This document shows, one piece after another, positions 16,990-25,636 of a stretch of DNA of 54,106 bases; position 1 is the first letter of the stretch, and the number at the start of each line of letters is the position of its first letter. The position numbers and the translations under genes were made by a program. Under the pieces are notes generated by a model. That model did no database searches and was not told the origin of the DNA. It was given only the letters and a program-made list of their open reading frames with translations. Origin of the DNA: an uncultured Lentisphaeria bacterium (GTDB lineage: Bacteria > Verrucomicrobiota > Lentisphaeria > Victivallales > UBA1829). The DNA is taken from contig CAJMAW010000002.1 in the NCBI GenBank assembly GCA_905211485.1, positions 1 through 54,106 of the forward strand, read 5' to 3'.

Positions 16990-18847
16990 GGATGACTCCT
17001 TCCCCTCCTCCAGTAGCAGCGCATCCGGAAACAGCGCATCCAGCACCCCGCAGGGGAGCTCCTCCCAGCTCCGGACCGAACGGAAAAAGGAACTGGAAGA
17101 AATCAGAGGCCGGATCCGGACGGAACGCTTCCCCCTCTGGCTCGGACTGCTTCAGGATATGGGAAAAACGGCCTCCACGGGAAAAACTCTTGTCCGCTTC
17201 CCGGCGGCATCGACTTATCTTTTTACAAGCGGACAGGTCAAATGGGCAATGGATCCGGTTTATTCGGTGGGGGAACTTCCTCCGCCGGAAGAGGAGCTGG
17301 ACGCCATTGCAGAAATGATTGCGGATTTTGCATTTGTCATCATCACACACTGTCATGCGGATCACTGTCAGAAGGAACTGATTTCCAAAATCATGAAGAA
17401 AGGGAAGAGAACGCCTTCCTGGATTCTTTCCGAAGAAGTAATGGAGGATTTTTTCCGATGCGTTCCCGACTGCGTGTCTCTCTCTCCGGACAAGCTGATT
17501 TTCCTGAAAACAGGAGAGGAAATCACAGTGGAAGGGATCCGGACAGTCTGTCTTCCAGGTCTGCATTCGGAGCCGGGAAAGCAGAAGACGGCCTCGGGGT
17601 CCTTCGCGGTCTTCCCTCCGGAAGGGCTGTCGCTGTATTTTCCGGTGGATGTCCGCGATTTCCATCTGCCGGAACTGCCGGCGGAGCGTTTCGACTTCGT
17701 TTTCGGACACGTTTGGCTCGGAAGAACAGACAATACATCTGATGCTCCCTTCCCCGCACTCGGAGAATTCTGCGCTCTGCTGAATCAAACCCATCCGGAT
17801 CAGCTTGTTCTGACTCATCTTTATGAGGTCTCCAGAGCGCCGGAAGACATCTGGACGGAACGCCACGCAAAACTTGCGGAGGACGGGCTGAAACGTCTGA
17901 ATCCCGCCGTGAATGTCCTCATTCCGCGAAGGGGGGATACGCTTCTGCTGACGTCTCCGCATACGGAGGACCCTTTTCTGCAAATCTCCCGGAACAGTGC
18001 ATCCGATTTTCTGAAAAACCTCGGCTGCTCCATCAAAAAGGACCCGCTGTCTCAGCTGAGACAGGCAATCGCTCAGAAAGTGCCTGTCCTCGAATTCACG
18101 AGCACACTTCTGGCGGATTCCGCGATTCCCTCCCTGCTGGCGGAATGGCGGGAGGCCGGCGGAGAGATTCTCTCTGCCCATCTGCCGGAACTGCCGCTTT
18201 CCGGAGAAGAGAATTCGGAGGAAAAGCAGCTCCGATACCGTGAACAGGTGCGTCTTGCCCTCGACCGGGGAATCGACCGTGTAACCGTCCATGCACCCTT
18301 CTGCAGCGTGTCCTATCTGAAACAGCATCTTCCCGAGGTTCTGGCGAACTACCGTCTTCTGCTCGAACCTCTGCTGGAATCGGGAATCCATATCGGGATT
18401 GAAAACATGCACATGAACTCCAGCTCCGCTCCGGATGAAAACCGGCGATGCTGTTTGCTTCCGGAAGAATGCAGATCGTTCATAGAAGCCCTGAGAAAGG
18501 AATTCGGAGGATACGGATATCCGAAGCTCGGACTCCATCTCGATTTCGGACATGCCTATGCGAATTTCCCCTATTCTGAAAAATATCCTCCGGAAATTTG
18601 GCTCAGGCTCTGCGGATCCTGCATCAACGGCCTCCATCTGCATCAATTCGTTTCGGAAGCGAATACGGAACATCCCTACCCGCAGGGACACCACCATGTC
18701 ACGAACCGGACCTGCGGACATCCATCTCTGGCGCCGCTCTTCAACGCCTGGGCAGAGGGGGTTTTCCGCGCACCGATCTTTCTGGAAGTCGCCCGGGGCC
18801 GGGAAGGCACCCCTTTCCCCTCTCTGGAACGCCTGCGCCATCTCTGA
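16964..18847 (+). CDS. Fusion of metallo-beta-lactamase-fold hydrolase and xylose-isomerase-like TIM barrel
   Basis: A 627-residue two-domain enzyme. Residues 1-45 are Ser-rich and low-complexity. An MBL-fold domain follows, with the metal motif HCHADH (129-134), a further His in GLHSE (201), Asp in PVDVRD (229) and His in LTHLYE (285). From about 365 to the end is a sugar-phosphate isomerase/AP-endonuclease-2-type barrel with HAPF, GIENMHM, LHLDFGHAYAN, GLHLHQ and FLEVARG, which carry the usual metal-binding Glu, His and Asp. Both halves therefore look active. It overlaps the ABC-F frame by 26 bases, so it is likely cotranscribed. Substrates are unknown; a sequential hydrolysis and isomerisation is only a guess. 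Confidence 0.85.
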   Translation: MTKNLPKAEDDSFPSSSSSASGNSASSTPQGSSSQLRTERKKELEEIRGRIRTERFPLWLGLLQDMGKTASTGKTLVRFPAASTYLFTSGQVKWAMDPVYSVGELPPPEEELDAIAEMIADFAFVIITHCHADHCQKELISKIMKKGKRTPSWILSEEVMEDFFRCVPDCVSLSPDKLIFLKTGEEITVEGIRTVCLPGLHSEPGKQKTASGSFAVFPPEGLSLYFPVDVRDFHLPELPAERFDFVFGHVWLGRTDNTSDAPFPALGEFCALLNQTHPDQLVLTHLYEVSRAPEDIWTERHAKLAEDGLKRLNPAVNVLIPRRGDTLLLTSPHTEDPFLQISRNSASDFLKNLGCSIKKDPLSQLRQAIAQKVPVLEFTSTLLADSAIPSLLAEWREAGGEILSAHLPELPLSGEENSEEKQLRYREQVRLALDRGIDRVTVHAPFCSVSYLKQHLPEVLANYRLLLEPLLESGIHIGIENMHMNSSSAPDENRRCCLLPEECRSFIEALRKEFGGYGYPKLGLHLDFGHAYANFPYSEKYPPEIWLRLCGSCINGLHLHQFVSEANTEHPYPQGHHHVTNRTCGHPSLAPLFNAWAEGVFRAPIFLEVARGREGTPFPSLERLRHL

Positions 18848-19162
18848 GTCTTTTCCGGGGGCCGGGATATTCCACCCGAAGAGGAGGAGGAAGCCTTTTT
18901 CTTTTTTCCTTTTTCTCCAGTTCCGCCGATCTGGAAAAAACAAAAAAATATTGTGCACAGTCTCCAGCGCAAAGTTGAAAAACCCGGTGGAAACGCTATC
19001 TTTTGCCGAGGGAGGGGGAGAGTCATGCGTGCAAAACGGCCGATCGTAAGCGGGGGCAAGAAAAATAAGACAAAGAAAAGAGGCGGCGCCCCTCCCCCGC
19101 CGCAGACGAATCATCAAGCAATGCCCGGCCATCATGGGCCTCTGGAAGGAAGAAGTGATTGT
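18848..19162. other. Intergenic region holding a promoter for the secreted protein
   Basis: No gene seen. An in-frame extension from 18953 adds 70 residues of no recognisable character before the signal peptide, so I treat it as noncoding. It contains the candidate promoter at 18975-19002. Confidence 0.45.
18975..19002 (+). promoter_or_regulatory. Candidate promoter for the secreted protein operon
   Basis: TTGAAA (18975-18980) and TATCTT (18997-19002), 16-base spacing, about 160 bases before the start codon. Suggestive only. Confidence 0.35.
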
Positions 19163-20521
19163 ATGAAAACGGTTTTCGTCATTTTTCTGAGTCTGCTTTT
19201 TTTTCCGTTTTTCCTGAAAGGGGGAGAGTTCGAGGAATATGAGGATCTTCTTGCGGAAGTCAAGAAGAACTACCGCTATGCGGCGAAAATGGACTCGAAT
19301 TCCCGTATTGCCAAAGAATATCAGGAAAAGCTCAGGATTCTGGAGGAGAAGTCCCTCCGGCTTCAGAGCATCATTCAGCGTCTGGGGCTGGGGGAGGATT
19401 TCAATTTCACGGCCTACAGCCGGATGGTTCGTTCGGCATACCGTGAAAGAAATACGGACGACTCGAAAAACTCCAACCGTCACAAACTGGAACGTCCGGT
19501 CAGCTACACGTTCCCCATTCTGATGATGCAGAGGGACATCAAGGAACTGAAACGGATGAACTTTTCCATGGAAAACGGGGGGTCTTATGACAGCAGACTG
19601 GTCCCGCTGCGGGGACTCCTTGAGTTTGAACGACTTCTCGACTATTTTATGACGTCTGCCAAAACTTCGTCGAAACGCTCTGAAGATTCCATCTGGCGGG
19701 ATTATTTTGAAAAACGTCTTGCCCGCATGAAAATTCTGGCATCCGAGATCGGGACGAAACTCGCCAGGACCAACCCTGAAATAGCCCGGGAATACGCCTT
19801 CCCGACCGAGACCAATGCAATGATTTCCAATTACTTCAAAATGGCAACCTCTTTAAGTTCCGGAAAAAGCTCCGGTTCCCGGAAGGGGGGAATGGAGGAA
19901 GACGCGAAAAATGAAAAGGAAATGATTTCACGCCTTCAGGATGAAATTCTCTTTTCCGCTAAGAAGCTCCGGGAAGGTCTGCTCAAACTCAAGGAAATCG
20001 GGTTTGAACTGGATCCTCTTTCAGGTTCCTCCGGGCAGCAGCAGGGGAAAAGTCCTGCGCTCGATCCCATGAGCACAGATGAGGACTTGGATGAGGAGGA
20101 ACTCGAGAATGAAAAAACCGAAGCGGATTCCGGAGACTCGGATGGACAGAATTCAAAGGAGCTTGAAAAGCTTTCCGACAAGGAACTGAACGAAAAACTC
20201 TTGGAAATCCGGGAAAGCATTTACCGGAAAAACAACGTCATGGCAGGCATCGACAAAAACGTGCTCCGTTTTTATCTGCGCTATCTCGGGAAAACTTCCA
20301 AAAAACGCTATGAAGCCATCCGCAAAAAATATTCCGAACGCGGCTATGACAGCGCCACCGCACAGAGCAGCGCCTTTTTTGAACTTCACGGCATGCTTAA
20401 ATCCGGCATGATCCGAGACTCCAGAAAAGATATGCTCCGCCTGCTCCGGAACTATGAAAAGGAAAAATCAAAAATCGAAAGCGAACTCGAACGGAACAAG
20501 TTCGACGCCGATTGGAACTGA
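19163..20521 (+). CDS. Secreted or periplasmic helical protein of unknown function
   Basis: About 452 residues. Residues 1 to about 20 form a signal peptide (MKTVFVIFLSLLFFPFFLKGG), and an AAGGAAGAAG ribosome site precedes the ATG. The mature part is highly charged and predicted helical, with long Glu/Lys heptad-like stretches. There is a Ser/Gly-rich spacer near 230-240 and a very acidic Asp/Glu/Ser segment around 305-345, then a basic helical C-terminus (RFYLRYLGKTSKKRYEAIRKK). No Cys, catalytic motif or recognised domain was seen. It is followed after 16 bases by the aldolase-like gene, so they are probably cotranscribed. I do not recognise it. Confidence 0.75.
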   Translation: MKTVFVIFLSLLFFPFFLKGGEFEEYEDLLAEVKKNYRYAAKMDSNSRIAKEYQEKLRILEEKSLRLQSIIQRLGLGEDFNFTAYSRMVRSAYRERNTDDSKNSNRHKLERPVSYTFPILMMQRDIKELKRMNFSMENGGSYDSRLVPLRGLLEFERLLDYFMTSAKTSSKRSEDSIWRDYFEKRLARMKILASEIGTKLARTNPEIAREYAFPTETNAMISNYFKMATSLSSGKSSGSRKGGMEEDAKNEKEMISRLQDEILFSAKKLREGLLKLKEIGFELDPLSGSSGQQQGKSPALDPMSTDEDLDEEELENEKTEADSGDSDGQNSKELEKLSDKELNEKLLEIRESIYRKNNVMAGIDKNVLRFYLRYLGKTSKKRYEAIRKKYSERGYDSATAQSSAFFELHGMLKSGMIRDSRKDMLRLLRNYEKEKSKIESELERNKFDADWN

Positions 20522-20537
20522 AAGAAAAAAATTAAGA

Positions 20538-21203
20538 ATGAAAAACAAAGCGAAAGACGAGTGCCGGACTCCGACAAAAATCATTTCCCGTTTTACGCGC
20601 CGCCTGCACCGTGCAGGCATTCTCGGGACTATGACAGGATCCTTTTCCATACGCAGGGAGGATCTTGTCCACATCACAGTTCCGGGGACAGATCTTCTCA
20701 AACCGGAAACCGCGGTCTTCTTCCTCTCGACCGGACTTCCTGAAAAACCGGATTCGCCCGTTCCGGAAGATCTTTCTCTGCATCTGGCAGTCTACAGGGC
20801 CTGTCCCGATGCGGGGGCGGTCATTCACGGAGAACCGCCGACGGCCAACGCCTTTGCCGTCGGAAACCTGGAAATGCGCACCGATTTCAGCGTGGAGGCA
20901 AAGCGGAAACTCGGAGACAGCGTCCCGATTCTCAGATATCTGACCCCCTCTTCCAGAACCATGCAGAAAGAGCTTCTTTCCCTCGCCACTGAATCTTCCT
21001 CTATCATTCTCCGCAACCAGGGGGCTCTCTGTTTCGGGAAAACGCCCGCGGAAGCAGCCGACCGCATCGAAATTCTGGAAGCCACGGCAAAACTGAATCT
21101 TCTGCTCTCCGGATTCCCGGAAAACGAGCTGCATCCCATCCCCGGCAAAAGAAAAAAACGTTCCTGCGGAGAAAACACTGAGGAGCATAAGCATGAACAT
21201 TGA
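20538..21203 (+). CDS. Class II aldolase/adducin-family protein with altered metal ligands
   Basis: 221 residues with the class II aldolase fold: N-terminal TGSFSIR (GN[IV]SVR equivalent), central DAGAVIHGEPPTA and C-terminal IILRNQGALCFG. In fuculose- and ribulose-phosphate aldolases the zinc is held by HxH in the middle motif and by the His of RNHG. Here the second His is Glu (HGE) and the third is Gln (RNQG), while the general acid-base Glu (PEDLSLHLAVYR) seems kept. Two of three zinc ligands are gone, so it may be a non-catalytic adducin-like protein or use a different chemistry. It overlaps the following hydrolase gene by 11 bases. The start at 20538 is chosen because upstream codons overlap the previous gene. 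Confidence 0.8.
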   Translation: MKNKAKDECRTPTKIISRFTRRLHRAGILGTMTGSFSIRREDLVHITVPGTDLLKPETAVFFLSTGLPEKPDSPVPEDLSLHLAVYRACPDAGAVIHGEPPTANAFAVGNLEMRTDFSVEAKRKLGDSVPILRYLTPSSRTMQKELLSLATESSSIILRNQGALCFGKTPAEAADRIEILEATAKLNLLLSGFPENELHPIPGKRKKRSCGENTEEHKHEH

Positions 21204-21930
21204 AGAACGAATGAAAAGCGGACTCTATCAATCGCCTTCGGGAGACACGCTTCCCTACCGGATTCATCTTCCGGAAGCGGAAGGGGAAAAGCCCTCCGGA
21301 GAAAAATTTCCCCTTCTGCTCTTTCTGCACGGCATGGGCTCGGTGGGAAATGACAACAAATTGCAGATTCAGACAACGCCCCCCAGAATTCTGGACTATG
21401 CCTCCGCACGCGGAATGCGTCTGATTCTTGTGGCTCCGCAGTCTCCATGCGCCTGGGTGGATACGGACTGGCGTCTGCCGCTGCATCACATGTCGAAAAA
21501 ACCGGGGAAACCGATCCGTCTGCTGACCGGACTGCTGGAGCAGTGCATCCGGGAACTCCCCGTCGATCCGGACAGAGTGTATGTGACTGGCAATTCCATG
21601 GGCGGATTCGCCTCCTGGGAAATGCTGCAGAGAAAGGGAAAACTCTTTGCCTCCGCCCTGATCGTCTGCGGAGGAGGGGATCCCGCCCTCGCTGCGCGTC
21701 TGGCAAAGATTCCCGTCTGGTGCACCCATGGAGACGCGGATCAGACAGTACTGCCGGAACGTTCCCGCCAGATGCGGGACGCCGTCAACGCAGCGGGCGG
21801 ACATCTCATCCTCACCGAATTTCCCGGCGTCCGGCACGATGCATGGACTCCGACCTATTCCAACCCCGCCTTTCTGGACTGGCTCTTTTCCTTCCGTCGG
21901 CGTCACCGCCCCCGCAGACAATCCGCATAG
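21193..21930 (+). CDS. Alpha/beta hydrolase (esterase/prolyl-oligopeptidase-like)
   Basis: A 245-residue cytoplasmic alpha/beta hydrolase with no signal peptide. The oxyanion strand LLLFLHGMGS, nucleophile elbow GNSMGG (Ser135), acid HGDADQTV (Asp183) and His in GVRHDAW (His215) complete the catalytic triad. It resembles the LpqC/feruloyl-esterase-like branch often found in polysaccharide degraders, but the substrate is unknown. Translation is coupled to the aldolase-like gene by an 11-base overlap. Confidence 0.88.
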   Translation: MNIEERMKSGLYQSPSGDTLPYRIHLPEAEGEKPSGEKFPLLLFLHGMGSVGNDNKLQIQTTPPRILDYASARGMRLILVAPQSPCAWVDTDWRLPLHHMSKKPGKPIRLLTGLLEQCIRELPVDPDRVYVTGNSMGGFASWEMLQRKGKLFASALIVCGGGDPALAARLAKIPVWCTHGDADQTVLPERSRQMRDAVNAAGGHLILTEFPGVRHDAWTPTYSNPAFLDWLFSFRRRHRPRRQSA

Positions 21931-22153
21931 AGTACGGGGAAAAAGTGATTTTCTCCCTGAAGAGGATTTCTTCTTGATTGCGGGGTACAGACTTTCTCCT
22001 CCCTCCCAGGACAAAATTTCCCTGCGTCACAGGAAAGACCGGAAAAGGAAATCCAGTTTATTTTACGACAGGGGAAAAGAGAGAAATCCAGTTGAAAAAG
22101 GGGGAAGAAGGTGCGGCACATAAAGAAAGGAGGAAAGGAGTCTTCCGCCAAAA

Positions 22154-25100
22154 ATGATGATGACGACTGCAATGATGAAAATGACGCCTCGGGAAACAGG
22201 AAGAGAAAGAGAAGAAGGAGAAGGAGAAAAAGAAGGAAGGGAAAGTACGACATTCCGGAAGTATGCACTCGGATGGAATGACTTCCTGCTGGATAGAGTG
22301 GCGGAATGTTTCCGGGAGCGCTGTCTGCATTCCCGGGACGGAGCTTCCTTCCCGGACTCCACGCTTCTGATCGTGCCCACGGCGGAGGCGGGGCGTCTTC
22401 TGAGAGAAGCCATTGCGGAGAAATTCCGGCCGGAAGGCGGAATCGTCTCCCTGCACGTGGAGACTCCGGCCTGTCTTGCCACACCGCAACGACCCTGTGC
22501 GGACTCCGTCCTGACCAGTTCTCGCTGGATCCGCCTTCTGAAAGGCATCAAAGCGGAAGAGTATCCGAATCTGCTCAAAGGGCTGGAAAAATACCGGGAC
22601 AGTTCCTCCTGGCTTCTGGGCATTGCGGAAAGACTTCAGCGTTTCAGGAAGGAACTTGCCGCTGAAGGACTCTCCGTTTCCGCAGTCAAGGACTTCTTTT
22701 CACGTCTTGCCCAGGAAAAGGGGGCGGAGGATCTCTGGGACCGCAGTTTCCAATTTGCCGAATTTGAAAAACTCGAAGAAGAATATCTGCGCTGTTTTTC
22801 CCCCGCCCTCCCCGATCCGGTGGCGGCTCAGCTGGAAGCAATCGCCCGCCCGCAGATCCCGGACGGAATCAGAAAAATTCTCTTTGCATCCTGTCCGGAC
22901 CCGCTCCCCGCGGCAATGCTGGCGGCACGGAACCTGGCGGAGAAAAAAGGCGTTTCCGTCGAACTCTGGATTGCGGCGCCGAAAGAGGAGCTGAACTTCT
23001 TTGACGCATTCGGAAGACCCCTCCCGCAATACTGGGAAAAACAGAATCTCGATCTCCCGGAAGAGAGCATCCGGAAACTGCGCTCCCCGGAGGAATGCGC
23101 ATCCAGAATTCTCGGGCTCTATGAGAATGCATCGGCAGCTCCGCCGCTCGTAATCGGAATGCTGGACGGAGAAATCATAGAGTCTCTTCTGGACAAGCAT
23201 TCCCTTCTCCGGGGAAACGCTTCCGTCTTCTATGCGCCTCAGGAAAAAACGCTCTCTTCCCTTCCTCTGACACGGGCTCTGCTCACGCTCCTGAATCTGA
23301 CTTCGGAAAATCCTTCCTTTGAACAGATCGCCGGCCTCGCACGCGATCCTTTTTTCGCGGCTTACGGCTCAGACCTTCTGAAGATATCCCGTTGGGAGTC
23401 CGTCCTTGTTCTGCTTGACAAGCTCCAGAGTGAACATCTCCCCCTGAATCTGTCTCAGCTGGAATCACTTCTTCTCCGCCCAGCTTCTTCCGCCGCAATG
23501 TCTTCCGCAGCTTCTTCCGGAGCTTTTCCGGCGTCACAAGCGCCCTATCCGCCTCAGGACGGTGCAAACGGGGCATCCGGGGAAACAAGGAATGACAAGT
23601 CCCCCCTTCTTCCCGCTGCAACGTCAGATGATAACAGTCCCCGGACAGCGTTTCCCGCAGACAGCATGGAAAATGATGCGGAAAAAGGACTCTCTTTTCT
23701 CTGCGCATGCATCCGGGAATGGTCGGGCCGGCTTTCCCGGAGCGGGAATCTCCTTGAGGACGCTTACAGGATCTTCGCGGAAATCGCACCGCACGGGGAA
23801 CATCTTCTTTCCGACAGGAAAAGCGCCGCGGAGGAACTGGAACAAATCCGTTCTCTCCTTCTCCGCTTCCGGGAAGCGGCGGCGGAACTGACTCCCGACC
23901 TGCAGAAAGCCCTCTTCCGGCATCTGACAGGCAGGACTCAGATCACAATCCATGCCGATCCGGGGGCGCTCACAGATCTGACAGGCTTCCTCGAACTTCC
24001 ATGGACGCGCGAAAAACATCTGCTCATCGCCGGATTCAACGAGGAATCCTTCCAGTACGGGCCGCTTGCGGACGCCATTCTCCCGGATCACGCACGCAGC
24101 CTCCTCGGCCTCCGGGACAGAAAATTCCTCTATGCGGCAGACGTCTATCGTTTCAAAACCCTTCTGGAACCCCGGAAACACGATCCGGACTCTTCCCTCC
24201 AGATTCTTTTTTGCGGCTCTTCCACCAAAGGAGATGTCCTGAAACCTTCGCGCCTCCTTTTCCAGGTCCCGGATCCGGAACTCCCCGGACGGGCGAAAAT
24301 CCTCTTTTCCGATGACCTTCTTCTGCGCGCGCAGTCCTCTCATCCGGAGGCGTCGCACGGCACCGCCAGAACGGAAGGAAAGCATTCCGGCATCCTCCTC
24401 CTCGCAGCGGAAGGGGAAAACAATCCGGAAGGGCACGCCGACGACTGTGCCGGGAAAGAGGGAATCAGATCCGAAACGGGGAAGAAAAGTGTTCTCTACT
24501 TTCCACGCTGTGTTCTTTCGAAAAAAAGGATTTCCGTTACGGGTTTCAAAGCGTATCTGACCTGTCCCTTCCGCTATTATCTGGAACGGGTTCTCGGCGC
24601 AAATGCACTGGACGATCGAAACGTTGAACTCGACAATCTCCAGTTCGGAAATCTGATTCATCTGGTGCTGCAGGCCTTCGGGAATTCTGCTCTCCGCAAT
24701 GAATCCGACCCGGGGAAAATCGAGCGTTACTGTCTGGACAAACTCCATGAAATCGCCTCCCGCGAGCTGCCTTCCGCAGGGTCCGGCATTCCCAGGCTCC
24801 AGATCGAAATCATGAAAAACAATCTTGAATATTTTGCGAAAGTCCAGGCTCTGACCGCGCAGGAAGGCTGGGAAATCCGTTTTACGGAACGGAAAATCGT
24901 TTTCCCCTGGGAAAAACTTTTTCACAAAGTCTTTCCGGATGAAAGGAAGGAAACCTGGCGCGAAGGAATCGTGCTCTCCGGGAAATTCGACCGTCTGGAC
25001 TTTTCCCCCTCCGAAAACGCCTGGCGCATCCTTGACTACAAAACCAACCGCGAAAGCAGAACTCCCGCAGGAGAACACCTCTTCTCCCCTCAGTCGCTTT

Positions 25101-25636
25101 CCCAATCCGATTCGGAAGAGAACGACTGGCGGGCGGCCGGCACCGATGAAAAAGGGAAGAAACTCTTCTGGAAGGATCTCCAGCTCCCGCTCTACCGTCT
25201 GGCCTTTGCGTGCGGATTTTTCCCGGAGGCGTCTCCGAAGTCCGGAGAAACGCTCAGATGCGCTTATTTCAATCTGCCGCTGGCCTGTTCCGACACCGCC
25301 ATTCTCCCCTTTTCCCAGCTGGACGCCATGCCGGAACTCTCCCTCAGCGCCGCACGCTGCGCGGATCAGATCCTGAAACGGATTTTTTCGGATCACTGTT
25401 TCTGGCCTCCGGAACAGTCGGGACAATATTTCGCAGACGACCTTTCGGAATTCGTTCCGAGTCTCACCGTGAACGACTTCGACCCCGCCTTCCCCGCTTC
25501 CCTTCAGACGGCATCGGAAATGAAAATGGAAAAAGAAAACAACGCCCAGCTCACGGACAAACGGAATCATGACTCCGGTGAAAAAACAAAACAGAAAAAC
25601 GCAATGAAACAGGAAAAGGAGCAGGATGCGCCATGA
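22154..25636 (+). CDS. addB: AddB-like helicase-nuclease subunit (RecB-family PD-(D/E)XK nuclease)
   Basis: The partner subunit of the AddAB double-strand-break resection complex, 1160 residues. The N-terminus (LGWNDFLLDRV, LLIVPTAEAGRLLREAI) is the inactive helicase-like region of AddB; no Walker A is present. The C-terminus carries a RecB-type nuclease: FGNLIHLVLQ, GKFDRLD, ILDYKTN (about 961-965) and LQLPLYRLAF. A single Cys in TCPFRYYLERVLG and no C-terminal Cys cluster suggest that the Bacillus-type Fe-S staple is absent. Residues about 440-500 are a Ser/Ala/Pro-rich insert. The first 31 residues come from a homopurine tract, so the exact start is uncertain. Its stop overlaps addA (ATGA). 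Confidence 0.88.
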   Translation: MMMTTAMMKMTPRETGREREEGEGEKEGRESTTFRKYALGWNDFLLDRVAECFRERCLHSRDGASFPDSTLLIVPTAEAGRLLREAIAEKFRPEGGIVSLHVETPACLATPQRPCADSVLTSSRWIRLLKGIKAEEYPNLLKGLEKYRDSSSWLLGIAERLQRFRKELAAEGLSVSAVKDFFSRLAQEKGAEDLWDRSFQFAEFEKLEEEYLRCFSPALPDPVAAQLEAIARPQIPDGIRKILFASCPDPLPAAMLAARNLAEKKGVSVELWIAAPKEELNFFDAFGRPLPQYWEKQNLDLPEESIRKLRSPEECASRILGLYENASAAPPLVIGMLDGEIIESLLDKHSLLRGNASVFYAPQEKTLSSLPLTRALLTLLNLTSENPSFEQIAGLARDPFFAAYGSDLLKISRWESVLVLLDKLQSEHLPLNLSQLESLLLRPASSAAMSSAASSGAFPASQAPYPPQDGANGASGETRNDKSPLLPAATSDDNSPRTAFPADSMENDAEKGLSFLCACIREWSGRLSRSGNLLEDAYRIFAEIAPHGEHLLSDRKSAAEELEQIRSLLLRFREAAAELTPDLQKALFRHLTGRTQITIHADPGALTDLTGFLELPWTREKHLLIAGFNEESFQYGPLADAILPDHARSLLGLRDRKFLYAADVYRFKTLLEPRKHDPDSSLQILFCGSSTKGDVLKPSRLLFQVPDPELPGRAKILFSDDLLLRAQSSHPEASHGTARTEGKHSGILLLAAEGENNPEGHADDCAGKEGIRSETGKKSVLYFPRCVLSKKRISVTGFKAYLTCPFRYYLERVLGANALDDRNVELDNLQFGNLIHLVLQAFGNSALRNESDPGKIERYCLDKLHEIASRELPSAGSGIPRLQIEIMKNNLEYFAKVQALTAQEGWEIRFTERKIVFPWEKLFHKVFPDERKETWREGIVLSGKFDRLDFSPSENAWRILDYKTNRESRTPAGEHLFSPQSLSQSDSEENDWRAAGTDEKGKKLFWKDLQLPLYRLAFACGFFPEASPKSGETLRCAYFNLPLACSDTAILPFSQLDAMPELSLSAARCADQILKRIFSDHCFWPPEQSGQYFADDLSEFVPSLTVNDFDPAFPASLQTASEMKMEKENNAQLTDKRNHDSGEKTKQKNAMKQEKEQDAP

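Noticed and set aside
16943..19483. Minus-strand open frame of 846 codons
   Set aside because: Antisense to the MBL-TIM fusion gene, which has clear domain motifs; no start site or family features on the minus strand.
22048..22093. 11-bp direct repeat (GAAATCCAGTT) before addB
   Set aside because: Only two copies in an AT-rich gap; likely chance.
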